A stretch of DNA of 64,000 nt. It comes from Lichina pygmaea (Eukaryota > Ascomycota > Lichinomycetes > Lichinales > Lichinaceae). The translations under genes and the position numbers were made by a program. The stretch spans positions 992,001 through 1,056,000 of the forward strand of contig OY730173.1 in assembly GCA_963422465.1 (NCBI GenBank), in the 5' to 3' direction. The notes under the pieces are model-generated. The model did not search any database. It was given only the letters and a program-made list of their open reading frames with translations, and had not been told where the DNA came from. Positions 11,301 through 23,209 of the stretch are shown here, piece after piece; within the stretch, counting starts at the first letter, position 1, and the number at the start of each line of letters is the position of its first letter.

Positions 11301-13799
11301 GCAGGGACAGCCTCCACCGGCCAAGCACGAGCGCGGCACGTCCCAGCATCGGCGGCGCAGCCCGACCGAGCCTGAACCTCGGTCGTCTGCGGCCGATCGC
11401 GGACGAGATTGACGACTGGTTGAGCAGTCGAGAGCGTGAGGTCGACCTGTCCTCCTCGGTCGACGACGAAAGCGTGTACTACACTCCACGGCCTTCGGCG
11501 CATTTCAAACCCAGGCCGTCCTCGATCGGGTCCGAACCGAGGGCGTCGCTGCAGTCCGACGCCGTCGACGATCTTCTGTTTGACGAGACTGCCATCCTGG
11601 ACGACTCGCTCGTCTTCGAACGCTGCTTCCAGCACATCAACGACTTTGCCACCGAGGGGCTGCGAACGCTGCTCTACGGATTCCGATACGTGTCGGAGCA
11701 GGAGTACTCGACCTGGAAGAAGATTTATTCGGACGCGACGACAAGCCTGGTCAAGCGCCAAGCGATGATCGAGCAAGCCGGCGAGTTGATCGAACGGGAC
11801 TTTGAGCTCGCCGGCGTGACCGCCATCGAAGACCGACTCCAGAGGGGCGTGCCCGAGACGATCGACAAGCTTCGGAGGGCGAGGATCAAGCTGTGGATGT
11901 TGACCGGAGACAAACGGGAGACGGCCATCAACATCGGACACTCGTGTCGGCTCATCAAGGACTACTCGTCCGTCACCGTCCTCGACGAGGCCCTCGGCGA
12001 CGTCGATCAGCATGTGGCGGCGGCCTTGATCGAGTGCACCGGCAGCAGGGTCGCCCACTCGGTGGTCGTGATCGACGGCAAGACGCTCTCCGCCGTCGAG
12101 GGCCGCGAGACGTCCTGGTCGCTGTTCCTCGGCTTGGCCGTCGTCGTCGACACGGTCATCTGCTGTCGGGCCAGTCCTAGCCAGAAGGCGTCGTTGGTCA
12201 GAGCCATCCGCAAGAAGGTCAAGGACTCGGTCACGCTCGCCATCGGCGACGGTGCCAACGACATCGCCATGATCCAAGAGGCGCACGTCGGCATCGGCAT
12301 CACGGGCAAGGAGGGCCTGCAGGCGGCGAGGACGTCGGACTACTCGATCGCTCAGTTCCGCTTTCTGCTCAAGCTGCTGCTTGTGCACGGCCGGTGGAAC
12401 TACGTGCGAACGTGCAAGTACACGCTGGCGACGTTCTGGAAGGAAACGGTGAGTTCTGGTCACGCCGCGCTTGGACGGACTTGCCGGAGGCTGACAGGCG
12501 CAGGTGTTCTACTTGACCCAAGCGCTGTACCAGCGCTGGGTCGGATACACCGGAACCAGTCTCTACGAGCAGTGGAGCTTGAGCATGTTCAACACGGTCA
12601 GCGGCGAGAGCCCCGTACCTTGGTCTTTTGCGGTCAGCAACTGATTGTCCACGTAGCTCTTTACGTCGTTGCCGGTGATCTTCCTCGGCGTCTTTGAGAA
12701 AGACATGGCGGCCTCGACGCTGCTCGCCGTGCCTGAACTGTACTCGAGGGGCCAACGGGCGGCGGCGTTCAACGTCAAGGTCTACCTCGGCTGGGTCTTC
12801 ATGGCGGCTTCCGAGGCGATGATCATCTTCTTCGTCATGCTCGGGTTGTACGGTGACATTCGCTTTACCAACGACAATGGGCTCTACGCCATGGGTGTCT
12901 TGACGTATAGCGCCAGCGTCATCCTGATCTCGACCAAGCTCCAGTATGTGGTCCCTCCCCCCCTCCCCTCTCTCTTCTCTCTTCGGTACCCGCACTTCTG
13001 GGGAAGCCTGACGAGAGCGTAGGGGGCTCGAGATGCACAACAAGTCGATCATGGCGGCCATCAGCTTCGTTGCCTCGGTCGGCGGCTGGTTTCTGTGGAA
13101 CATTATGCTCTCTCTCGTCTACCGCGTCGACCCCATCTACTCCGTGAAAGGAAGGTTTCTGCATCGTTTCGGGCAGAACCCGCTCTGGTGGCTGGTGCTC
13201 ATCCTGGTCATCCTATGCTGCGTCGTCTTCGAAGTAGGAGTGGCCTCTCTGAGAGCAGCATGGTTCCCGACGGACGTAAGCTGACGCCCGATTTCTCTCC
13301 CCTCTCGACACGAAGCCCTCGGGATCCGCTGACTCTTCGCCCGCAGGTCGATCATTTCCAAGAATACGAACGGGACCTGCAAGCGCGAAAGAGGTTTGAG
13401 GAAGCAGCTTCGAGCGAGCTGCAGCAAGGCTGGAATCACGGGCGCAAGCGCACCAGTGCCGAGATGCAACGCGAGAAGGAGATTCAGGACCTGCTCGACC
13501 GACCGCGCGTCATGGAAGAAGGACGACGGACGACGACGACGACGACGACGACGACAACGACGACGACGACGACGACGACAGGTCAACATACGAGGCAACG
13601 ACGACGTTCGTCAACCGCCGCCGCCAGCGAACCCAGCTCACCGATCGTGAGCGGTGGCGGGTTCGACAACGACAACGACAACGACGACGGCGGCGGCGGC
13701 GGCGGCGGTGACCGCCGATCCATGGATATCCAGGACATGCTCGCGAGACGGTTTGGTTCGATCAAGCGATCTACGCCGCACAAATCCAGCGCCGAATAA
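8318..13799 (+). CDS. DNF3: P4-ATPase phospholipid flippase, Dnf3-type
   Basis: This flippase moves phospholipids from the outer to the cytosolic leaflet of Golgi, endosome or plasma membranes. My six-exon model gives 1716 residues: 8318-10383, 10450-12448, 12504-12596, 12657-12943, 13023-13275, 13347-13799. A disordered N-terminus of about 290 residues precedes TM1-2 (about 345-400), the actuator motif DGET, TM3-4 with the PLSL segment, and the DKTGTLTDN phosphorylation motif (catalytic Asp about 694). The nucleotide domain carries a long Ser/Arg-rich insert, then LTGDKRETAINIG and GDGANDIAMI (about 1288). Six more membrane segments and a tail with poly-Thr and poly-Gly follow. Intron 1 falls inside QVSYIFSDKTGT. 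The TTGTYTTIIPL and WLHDFDLQ segments point to the Dnf3 group rather than Dnf1/2, Drs2 or Neo1. The ATG at 8318 is the first in frame and has A at -3. A Cdc50-family partner would be expected and is not in the window. Confidence 0.92.
13528..13581 (+). repeat. (ACG)n microsatellite in flippase tail
   Basis: A trinucleotide run inside the last exon of the Dnf3-type gene is read as ACG, giving about 17 consecutive threonines in the cytosolic C-terminal tail. A GAC/AAC-rich run followed by GGC repeats lies about 90 bp further on. Confidence 0.9.
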
Positions 13800-15840
13800 A
13801 GGCTGATAAAATTTCTAGGCAAGTCATGTCTTGCCAGCTGATGACTCCCCAGGGGAGGGGACTTTCGACCTCGCTTGTAACCTGATCTCCTCCCTACTGC
13901 TTTTGTCCTTTTCCTGCATCTGCGTTCGAGGTGCATGCATGAGCGACAGCTTCTTTGGTGCCCGTGCTCGAGCCATGGTTATTTTTTTGATGTGTGTAGA
14001 CCAGCCATGGTCTTTGAGGCCTGTGAGCCAGCCATGGGGTGTTTTTTTCTTCCTTTTTGATTGATACCTGTGCACCAGTCTCGGTGTGTCGACGATTGGG
14101 GATATTCACAAAAGCGTACGGTCACGGTCACAGTGCCGGTCACAGCCACAGTCACAGCCAGTCAAGATCACGCTCATGGTTTGTTGGGATGCTACTGCTG
14201 TGTGCTGGTATGAAAGACTACTGATGTGTCCATGAAAGGTGTTTGCACTTGGGGGAGTTTGCACCTGGGGAGGGGGTAGGGGGGGAAGGTGGGGGGGTGG
14301 GGAGTTGGGACCCATGGAGCTGTGATTATCTTCCCCTCTCCCTCCCCATCTCTCTGTGTGTGTTTCTCTCTGCTATACTGGTATTCTTTCTACGAACGAC
14401 CAGCGAAGTCTACGGCGAAGATTATGGTGTTCTGACCTCCCTCTGATGTTTGTTCTTTTGTTTCCTTGCTCTTGTACCAACAGTATCTGGCCTTTTGTCT
14501 TGATCTTCATCCTGGGGTACCCTCCTGCAGTGCTCTCCTGCAGTGCGTACTCTTCAGGGGCTCCCTCTCTTCCCCAAAGAGTCAAAATATCTATCTATCT
14601 ACCTACCTACCTACCTACCTACCTCTCCATCAACCACACAAGCATATCAACTGCATGTGTACACAACAATCTCCCTTCCAGTCTTTGGTACTTGCCCCAC
14701 TGTCAACACAAAGCATGCATGTGTGGCATTCTGCTCAACAACATATCTGCCACAAGCTTCTGTCTCTATCCCAGCCCAACGCTACAGCCCAGCATAGACC
14801 GGATATCATGGCACCTCAGACACCGGTGCTTGGGGATCCTCACTCCGCCATAGGTACAGAGGTACTCCGCACGCTCAAAGACCTGATCATCGTCATGGCT
14901 GGACTGAGTGCGGGCGGACAAAGTCATTCTCTCTGCATTGGCCATGCGGCGGGGCTACAGCCTTTTCCCTCGGCTCGGCAGTCAGCCAATCGTGGCCGAG
15001 AGATACTCGGCGTTACTGCTTAGAAGTGCTTTCGTGGTTACTTATGCAATGTTCGTCGGGGGGGTACCGTACGCCTTTTACTGTACCGTAAGAGGTCGCT
15101 CTGATGGAAGCACTCGTGGCACCGTTTAGGGTACAGCACACAGAACGACTTGGAGATGGTACTGATCTTGGGCAACTCGGCGCCACGGTTGACATCTCTA
15201 GTCGTTGACCTTTACTCTACATACCGTATGGCGCGCCTACGTACGGAAGGACTTGCTGTGCCTTTTGGCGTACGTATTACTTGCTGTGCCTTCTTTTTGG
15301 CGTAAGTTGGCTGTGCGGAGGATTCAACGTCCGTGTCACCTCTCGGTGCCCTCCGCACGATCCGAGTCTGGTAAGGCACAGTCTAATCACTTACCAGCAG
15401 TCTAGCCGCCCGAGTCGTCAAGGATATCCCTACCACGAAGCGCCGCTCGTCTACCTTGTCTTAAGTGCTGACCACATCTGATCCGAGCACGCAGGCTACA
15501 ATAGCCACCCAGCAACAGAATCACCAGGAGGAGTCTACAACTTCAGGGATGATAGAAGAAGGGCAGGGGAATCAGATGGGCACATGAAAAAGACCACTTG
15601 TCTATCCAGGTATGGAGTAATAGACATTGTGGAAGGGATGTTGTCGATACTTCATTCTCAAGTAACGACTACTATGACTTCTTAGCAATGCCACAAAAAT
15701 CTAGAGAGGCCTATAATTTCGGAGATGGCAGTACAGAAGTATCGGAATCAAACAAGCCACTTACATCTTTATTTAGTCGTTGCGTTGTGGAGTTATAGAC
15801 ATTGCAATTGATCCCGACAAGAAAGTGGTCATTGAACCGT
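13800..15840. other. Gene-poor region with G-rich and tetranucleotide repeats
   Basis: No gene was recognised. The stretch holds the flippase 3' flank, an imperfect GTCACA repeat near 14120-14165, a G-rich tract at 14267-14306 and a CTAC tetranucleotide run at about 14595-14625. At 15.5-15.8 kb the sequence is more AT-rich and has short open frames, but none matches a family I know. The 15.6 and 15.78 kb segments share a GGAGTTATAGACATTG-like phrase. Confidence 0.5.
14267..14306 (+). repeat. G-rich tract with quadruplex potential
   Basis: Several runs of four to seven guanines separated by one to three other bases lie close together, enough for an intramolecular G-quadruplex on the plus strand. 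It is downstream of the flippase gene and not in a coding exon I can support. Confidence 0.7.
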
Positions 15841-18800
15841 CCGAATCATTGAACTGTCCGACACCCCTCCTGGCGGAGGGGTGTCCCGGACGTACCGAAG
15901 GGACGGGAGGGGGTAACACCCCCCCATGGCACGGGTACGTAAACATACCACACAGTACGCACGGAAGTACGTGCAGCTAGCCTAGACTAGCCCCGGGCAA
16001 GAGAAGCCGCCACACTCATCGAGGACGGGTACGGTACTACAGTATGTCGGGGGGGGCACACGCAGATACAACAGACGGAGACGACCGAGGCGGCGTACCT
16101 TGAGGGAGTTCTCACTGCTCTTCAACTGCTTCTCGAGCTCCATTACCTGCAGAGGATCGCACTAACATACATACGTACTGTACGGTACCGTACGGAGTAC
16201 TTCGCCCTCTGCGGTGCGCTCGAGCAGAACAGAACCAATCGCCATTGCCATCCGTAGAGCCACGGTAATCTATCCCACGAGTGACGAGCCCGCCTTTCGT
16301 CACGTCGATCACCAGATCATCGTTGGCCTCCAGCCCAGCCCAGCCTCTCGCCACGACGTACCGCACCGTATCAGCATCGCCTCGATAGCGTACCGTACCG
16401 TAGGCTCGTTCGGTGAGAGTTGCTGCTTGATGCCCTATGATATCGTACTGTACGGACGTACGTACGTACTGGTGGAGGCTTTGGGTTGCGGGATGCGGAC
16501 GGACGACAGAACGCGTTCTGTCAAAAGAGACGGATGGTGATATTCACCTGCCTTCCACCCCGCAAGAAGAGCTCGGCCTGGATCTTCAATGTCCCTGCTG
16601 CAGACGTCCGGCCCTTGAAGGACAGACAGACTGCATGCCACTTCTCATGCTGGGCCGTGGTGGAAGAGAGAGAAGATTGGCTACATTGAGGGCTTTTGCC
16701 AGGTGGGATGTTGTCACTACTGCTAGACGGGTTTATAGTCTTGTTATAAGGACGTGCTGTCTTGAACACGATTGGTCTGGTCTGGTATTGAAGTCTACAC
16801 TGCCCTGTTCAACTTCACGCCCAGCTGCTTCAGATCTACCGTAATCGACATCGACCGCTTTGACGAGAAGCTATAGAGGCACAGTCAGCAGAAGCTCGTT
16901 CCGTGAGATGCATCCACCATCAACAAGATGAGAGGCGTGTCGAGGCATCTGTCCGCGCTCAGAGACCCAAATGTAGTCATGGGCGATTTGCCTCTCGTCC
17001 AACCGCCGCACGTTTGACGACCGACGGCTCTGTCTTTCGACGCCGAATCCCACGACGCGGCCAAGAACAGTGTTCTCCGGCGCCGCCAGAATGGGCGTTA
17101 ACGTCACCTCTCTGGAGGGGAGCTCGACGCGTCAAAGACACTCGAGCATTCGGCCGCGTGCGGAACCCCCTCACACCGACCCTTGAATCGAAGCGCCCAA
17201 GGGCGAGCCGAGGGCTCACGATGATGAGGCACACGAGCAGAGGCGAGTTCCAAGACGAGAAGAGCTCCGAGGAATGGCTCAAGACTTGGCGAGAGCTCGC
17301 CAGCGTCAAACGATGAGACTTTCAAAGAGAAAGCAAAAGAAGCCTCAGACGGCTCTTCCTGAAGCCAGTTGGGGGAATATCATCACGGTGCGGAGATGCC
17401 TTGACGGAGAAAGGGCAAGCGTCGGAGGGAGGGGATCGGAAGTACAGAGCATACGTACCTTGGAGTCTCATGGCCGGCAGTTGATGCCAGCTGGAAGCTG
17501 TGGAATGCCAGCTGGGCGGCTCGGTTGCGAACATGCGGCGCCGCTGTCGCGAGTGCAGCAGCTGAGAGAGCTACTGCGATGTGACTTGCCAGCCTCAACA
17601 GCGCTCGGGGACGGGAAAAAAGCGGAACCTATGCCGCAGACCAGGGCGAGGGCCAAGTGGAATCGACGCAGTCCAACGAAGACTCCATCGCCGCACCGGT
17701 GGTCGCGCATCTCGCACCTGTGGCCTCGTCACCGCTCCACCAGGCTCCGGGAACATGTCAGCCCTCATCGGGCTCCGATACCACCCTGGCGTTTCTCCAA
17801 CGTTCATTCAGAGTCGGCCAAGAAGCAAACACCGGGGTCCTGGTCGTACGGGGGCTACGGACGACGAACTCGGCCTTTGCGTGCAGTCCTCGAATATTCA
17901 CAACCCGAGGTCGATACGCTTGGTCTGACGGAGCTGGATCTGAATGACAAATCTTGCAAGCCTAGCACGATCGCCCTAGGGAACAGCCGTAGCGTGCATA
18001 GGTACGGAAGTACGGAGTACTCGTATACGAGCCGTCCAAGGGGTAAGACATCGAGGAGAAGACACTGCACCGGCCTTCCTCCCCTCGTTGGATCTTCTCC
18101 CGAGCGTCATGTTCCCAGACCTGCTGCACCTGTCTGCTTGCAAGGACTGCAGAGGAATATTCGCACGGGGATAGCATCCTGGCCCGCTGGTTGGGCGTCC
18201 CTCGCGACGCTCTCCGGGCTATTTTGAGCGAATGGGATATGGCCTCCTCCGACGGTAGGGCGAGGGTGAAACCTTCGATTGGTCTAGGCGGCTTGACGTC
18301 CGGCGCCAACAAGCCACCGATCTCCATGGCGCCGCCGGGTGTCGCATGTTCCAATAGGAGACCAGAAGCCTGGACAAGGTTGCGACTGCTCCCGCGGCAT
18401 CACACTTCCAGTCAGGGCATGGGCATGTGGTGCAACGACCGAGGGGAGCGGGCCACCGCGGGCGGACCTGCACGCCTTCAGCTCGACCTTCCAGAAGCTC
18501 CTGCGAGCGGCGACAAGTCTGCAGAAGAGATCAAAGACAGCCGAGGGATGATGGTGTGCTGGTCCCCCAGCGTGGCGCATGCACTCCCGAACGACAGACG
18601 AACCATCTGACGAGCCGAGGCAGCCGGACAAGAATACGGGCGAGGATCGTCCAGTGCCTGATTCATCGCAGCCGGTCATGGTAAGCTTCCGGACCTTTCT
18701 TCCTGGGCACGATTGGGGTAACTTACAGACCACATCATACGAGTTCCCGATCGGCTGTGCTGCGAGACCTCGGCGGCAGCAGGTACGAGTAAGCAAGGCT

Positions 18801-20100
18801 GCGGCTGACGCCGTCAGGCCCGCCTCGGAGCTGGGGCGCAAAAAATCGTAGCGCCGAGCCGCCAACCGTAAGCGCCACACACGAACGGGTCCCTTGCTGA
18901 CGGTAGTAATACGTACGGAGTACGGAGCGCAGAGGTACGGAGACGCTATCGCGGAACTTTTGTGACGGAACCCGGAACGTAGCGACTCGGTGGGGGGATG
19001 CCACAAAAGTCGTTAGGATCCCTACGTAACGATCGGCCGAGCGTGCGCTCCTGCGGCCCGACTCTAACAGTACGTGCCGAGCCGAGTTTCTACCGACGCC
19101 CTCGCCCTGCTACGAGGACTCGTAGGGGTGAGATAGGCCTACGAGTAGGGTATCACGTACCTCCGTCGGCGGGTGCGCGTAGCCTGGACCCCGAAGGGTG
19201 GCGTGGGAGGTACGGGAGGCTCCCGTACCGGATGCCCTGACACCCGGGCCCACCGCCCGCCGCAGTAAAACCCCTTCGTCGGGAGAGGACGCCACTGGAC
19301 GCTTCAGGCCCGCCAGGTTCGGTGCCTCTGCGCCTGTGAGCCGTACCCCGTACGCTCGTACTTCGTACCCCGATGACGTCTCCCTTTCTCTTTTCCTTGT
19401 TTTTCTGAACCAATCACGTACGTTGATCTGTTATCTCCTTCTTGAATTCTCTGGACCTCGGCTACTTCTTTCCCCTTCAGTTCCCTCCTTCCTTTCCTTT
19501 CACGCAGCACTGAGCAGTACTCCGACGAGGTACGAGGTATGCGTCAAGGTTTGACGCTCTGGACTGGGGCCCCCCCTGCATTTTCGTACCTGCGGTAGCC
19601 TGCTGGGCGTGCCAGGCTAAGGCAGAGCTATCACCAGTTTGGGCTAGCAGGCACCCTAACGTAGGGTAATCCGATAACTGTCCCTGGGCCTGAACTCAGA
19701 ACGTTACATAGATTCCGTAGCGAGCGAGCGCCTGACTGAGCGGCTGCTGTACGTACAGTGTGTACTACGACGGTCGGCGCGCACAGACGGTAGAATTTGA
19801 TGTGGTGAGCTTCTACCAAGACCTTCTTAGAAGACACCGGTTTATCAAAAGTGCTGGCCGCGGACAAAAGTTCTGCTATTTCTGCGGCCCAACACAACTA
19901 CTGTTGCCTCGTGCGTCTACAAGTATTCAGCCCTCTCTTGCTGGACTATCAAGCGCCTACGCAGTAGATAAGAAAGCGTCCCTACTTTCGGGGCCATGCC
20001 CCTACAGTACTGGTGTTGCACCGTACCAAGTACAGGGCCACCCCCCCTTTTCCCTCTTCTTATTTTGGACTGACCGCGCCGTTGTGGGGGGGTTCCAACA
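15841..20100. other. Gene-poor region rich in GTAC palindromes
   Basis: No gene could be supported. The region has a strong hairpin (15856-15891), a perfect 14-bp palindrome GTACGGTACCGTAC (16180-16193) and repeated GTACGGAGTAC-type motifs near 16.2, 18.0 and 18.9 kb. Open frames of up to about 300 codons overlap on both strands, as expected in GC-rich noncoding DNA, and show no domain. Short host genes or noncoding RNAs could be hidden here. Confidence 0.45.
15856..15891. other. Strong inverted repeat (hairpin)
   Basis: The arm GACACCCCTCC pairs perfectly with GGAGGGGTGTC across a four-base loop (TGGC). The stem extends by four more pairs after a two-base bulge. It lies outside any gene I could model. 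It could be the end of a small mobile element, an RNA hairpin or a chance palindrome. Confidence 0.75.
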
Positions 20101-20947
20101 ATAGTCATGGCACCATTCCCACTCCAGTGAGGGCTTCGTCGCTTCGGGTTTTCCCTCTCGTCCCGGCCGTCGCCGTCCCCCTTTCCCCTCCACCTCCTCC
20201 TCGTCCGGCTCGTCGTTCCTTTTCCTTCTCCGTCGTCGTCGCCGCCAGCGTCGCCGTCGTCGGTGTTCCTCGTCCCCTTTGGAAACTTCATCGTCTGCCG
20301 TCCGCCTCGTTCGGCCGTCCATTCATTCATCCATCAGGTCACTCTTTTTGTGCTTCGGTGCAGCTCGTCTGCCCTCACGCTCCTTTCTGTCCTCGTTCCG
20401 ACAAGAAAAGCCGATCCGAGCGCCCTTTCTCTTTCCTTTCGTCGGAAACGAACCGACCGTCTCCCCTCCGCCGTCTCTCGTCCAACGCGGCGTCCGAACC
20501 GCGCCGCATCGTCGGCACTCCACGATCCTTCTGTTTCTTGCGAGCATCAGCGCCTCCGGTCACTCTTTCCCGGCAGGCTCGATCGCTCCATCAGCCAAGT
20601 TTCTGGTTCTCCTTCGGCGTGCTCCGTCGACGGATCGCATCGTCAATCCTTTTGCCTTCGATCATTCATCGTTTCGATTCGGTTCCTCTTGACGCCCTCG
20701 AATCATCTTCGCTGGCTTCGCCTTGGCTCGGGCTCTCGTTTTGATTGTTACAGGTCGGCCTTCATCGGCTGGACGAACGACGAGCCCCGATCCATTGTCG
20801 ACCTCCAAATAATTTCTCCCCCTTTTACCGCTCGACTCTGCTGGGTGACGAACGCTCCGACGGGGTCGATCGCCGCTTCTTCGGTCGTCCGAGGCGACTA
20901 CGTCCGCTTTCACCGAGTCTCTGGCGCGACGAGACGACGACGGCGTA
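20101..20947 (+). promoter_or_regulatory. Pyrimidine-rich leader of the homeodomain gene
   Basis: About 850 bp of C/T-rich sequence precede the homeodomain start codon and look like a fungal promoter and long 5' leader. They contain several upstream ATG frames. An acceptor-like site (TTGTTACAG) near 20745-20753 is compatible with a leader intron. No transcript start can be read from the sequence. Confidence 0.45.
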
Positions 20948-21650
20948 ATGGCCGACGGCGAGATGGCCACCCCCGACCCGCAACAGCAGGCGCAAACGTC
21001 GACCGCGGTCGAGTCGTGGTCGTCCTCCGTGGCCACGCCGGGCTCGGCCTCGGCCACGCCACCCCACACGCCGACGCCGGCCCCCGCATCCAACGGCACG
21101 AAGCGCCCGTCGCGGAAGAGCACCCTGACGCAGCAGCAGAAGAACCAGAAGCGACAACGCGCGAGCCAGGACCAGCTCGTCACGCTCGAGCTCGAGTTCA
21201 ACAAGAACCCGACCCCGACGGCGGCGGTGCGGGAACGGATCGCGCAGGAGATCAACATGACGGAGCGTTCCGTGCAGATCTGGTTTCAGAACCGGTGGGT
21301 GTTCTCGCGATGGTCGCGGCCGTGGGAGGCGCCGTCGCGTTCGCCGCTGACCGTAGTCGCTCGCCCCGACAGACGTGCCAAGATCAAGCTCCTGGCGAAG
21401 AAGAGCATCGAGACCGGCGAGGACTGCGACGCCATCCCCGATTCCATGCGGCAGTACCTCGCCTACCAGGCGCTCGAGTCCGGCAAGGGTCTCGGTGGCG
21501 CCCTGCCCATCCGCAACGGCGGTCCGATGGCCGCCTACGCCGCCGGGGACATGTTGCTGGCCGCCGAGCCCAACCACCCGAGCAAAGTCGGTCAGTGCCC
21601 CTCGGATGCGGTCCGCGTCGCCGTCTCGCTCGGGCCGAAGGCGACCTCGA

Positions 21651-21685
<35 letters not shown>

Positions 21686-21927
21686 GTCGACGCGAAGGAT
21701 CGGAGCGCCGCTGACACGTTCTTCTCCCCCGCAGTCATCCACCACTTCGCCTGCCGCGCCCTGAGCATCGGCTCCTGGCGCCGCGTCGGCCTCAACGCTA
21801 TGGACCTGGTCATCTTCTACTCGCCCGACAAGGCCTGCATCACCTACTACATCAACAACGACTCGGCCGGGTACAAGATCGAGTACCCGTTCGCGTACAT
21901 CAAGAACGTCACCCTCGATCCCGGCGA

Positions 21928-21978
<51 letters not shown>

Positions 21979-23209
21979 GGTCGCCCAGCCCGGTCGGCCG
22001 AGCCCCGGCGGCCTCGTCATCGAGCTGACCCGACCGCCCAACTTCTTCATGGATTCGTCCGGCTCCGGGGGCTTCTACCAGTGCGGCGACTTCACCGAGG
22101 ACCAGCAGGCCTCGCACGTCATGCTCCACCACCTCGGCGGTCACCCGAAGGTCCTCAGCGGCCAGCTCGCCAAGCTCGTCTCGCTCGAGTCCTTCCGCAG
22201 CCGCCACGGCCCGGTGGGCCCTCACCCGGCCTACGCCCTCGCCAACTCGGCCCCGGTCTCGCCGGCCCTGCACCGGCCCGCGTCGCAGCCGAACCACATC
22301 GCGCATCCGCACCTGGCCCGAAACGTCGAACGCCAGTTCGGCCCGCACCTGTATCCGCCTCGCGGCCACAAGCGCCAGCGCAGTCGCTCCGTGCCCGTCG
22401 CCGTCGACTTTGCGGCGCTGCAGCAGCACCAGCAGCAGCACCCGCTCCACGCCTTCCACCTGGCCCACGACATGCCCATCCCCGTCGCGTCCCCGTCGCC
22501 CACCGTGTTTGCGCCTCAGCCGTTGCACCATCACGCCCACCTGCACCAGCACCAGCACCAGCATCAGCATCCGCTTCACGATCACCACCATCAGCAGCAG
22601 CAGCATGAGCATCAGCCGATGCAGTTCGACACGGCGCCGATCGAACACAACCTCCGCATCGACACCTCCTCGGTCGAGGGCATCGAGTTCCGACCGTATC
22701 CCCTGTCGGCCGCCACGACGGTCTCGCCGTCGGACTTCGCCAGCCCCTCGCTCTTCGCGACGACGGCCGTGTCGGCGTCGACCGCCGCCGCCGCCATGGC
22801 TTCCGCCGACGCGAACCCGGCGGCCATGTACCACACCCCCTACAGCCTGCCGTTCCTGTCGCCGCAGCTGGATCCGTCGGCGGTCATGGATCCGTCCGGG
22901 TCGCCCCTGTCCAACGTCGGCGATCCCGTGATCGCGAACCAGTCCCCGCCCTTGTCGAGCATGGATCGCTGCCCGTCGACGGAGCTGTTTGCGCTCCCCG
23001 ACGATCACACCGGCGTGGGCGAGGAGGCCATGAGCCTGACGGAGCTGTACTCGAAACAGTCGCTCGGTCTGTCGATGTCGTCGCCGGGCATGGACGTGTC
23101 GGCGGACGAACTGGCCATGCAGAGCATGATCTCGTTCGACGCGATCGACCCGTCCAGCCTGTCGCCCGAGACGGCGCCCATCTGGTCCGGCAAGGAAGAG
23201 CTCGTGTAG
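20948..23209 (+). CDS. Homeodomain transcription factor (Pho2/Phx1-like)
   Basis: The modelled exons 20948-21294, 21373-21590 and 21735-23209 give 679 residues. A Ser/Thr/Pro-rich N-terminus precedes a homeodomain at about 64-123 that ends in IWFQNRRAKIK, with Trp about 111 and the recognition helix containing RSVQIWFQNRR. A second conserved block (CRALSIGSWRRVGLNAMDLVI) resembles the region that follows the homeodomain in fungal Phx1/Pho2-like proteins. It is followed by poly-Ala, His/Gln-rich and acidic activation-like segments. The homeodomain is only continuous if the 78-nt intron is removed. Both introns (78 and 144 nt) are multiples of three and lack stops, so an unspliced message would encode a 753-residue protein. 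DNA-binding targets cannot be inferred. A role in phosphate or nutrient response, or in conidiation, is known for relatives but is only a guess here. Confidence 0.9.
21295..21372 (+). other. Frame-preserving intron in homeodomain helix 3
   Basis: This 78-nt intron (donor GTGGGT, acceptor CAG, a CTGAC branch-like site 24 nt before the acceptor region) splits the codons between the two arginines of WFQNRR. It has no stop in the reading frame. Retention would insert 26 residues into the DNA-recognition helix. Confidence 0.85.
21591..21734 (+). other. Second frame-preserving intron, Ser-rich if retained
   Basis: This 144-nt intron has donor GTCAGT, a CTGAC branch-like site and acceptor GCAG. It contains a TCGTCC hexamer run that would read as poly-serine if retained. 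Removing it joins SKV to VIHHFACR, a junction that fits the conserved second domain. It also has no in-frame stop. Confidence 0.7.
21934..21974 (+). repeat. (GCC)n microsatellite, poly-alanine
   Basis: A GCC run inside exon 3 of the homeodomain gene encodes about 14 consecutive alanines, a common length-variable tract in transcription factors. Confidence 0.85.

Noticed and set aside
17383-17598. Minus-strand frame resembling a signal peptide (LRLASHIAVALSAAALATAAP) followed by a GTACGT donor-like site
   Set aside because: The frame opens with TTG, not ATG, has no in-frame ATG before an upstream stop, and no downstream exon combination gave a recognisable protein.
20263-21714. Plus-strand open frame of 483 codons over the homeodomain leader and first exons
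   Set aside because: It is out of frame with the homeodomain and consists of Arg/Pro/Ser-rich sequence; the homeodomain frame explains the region.
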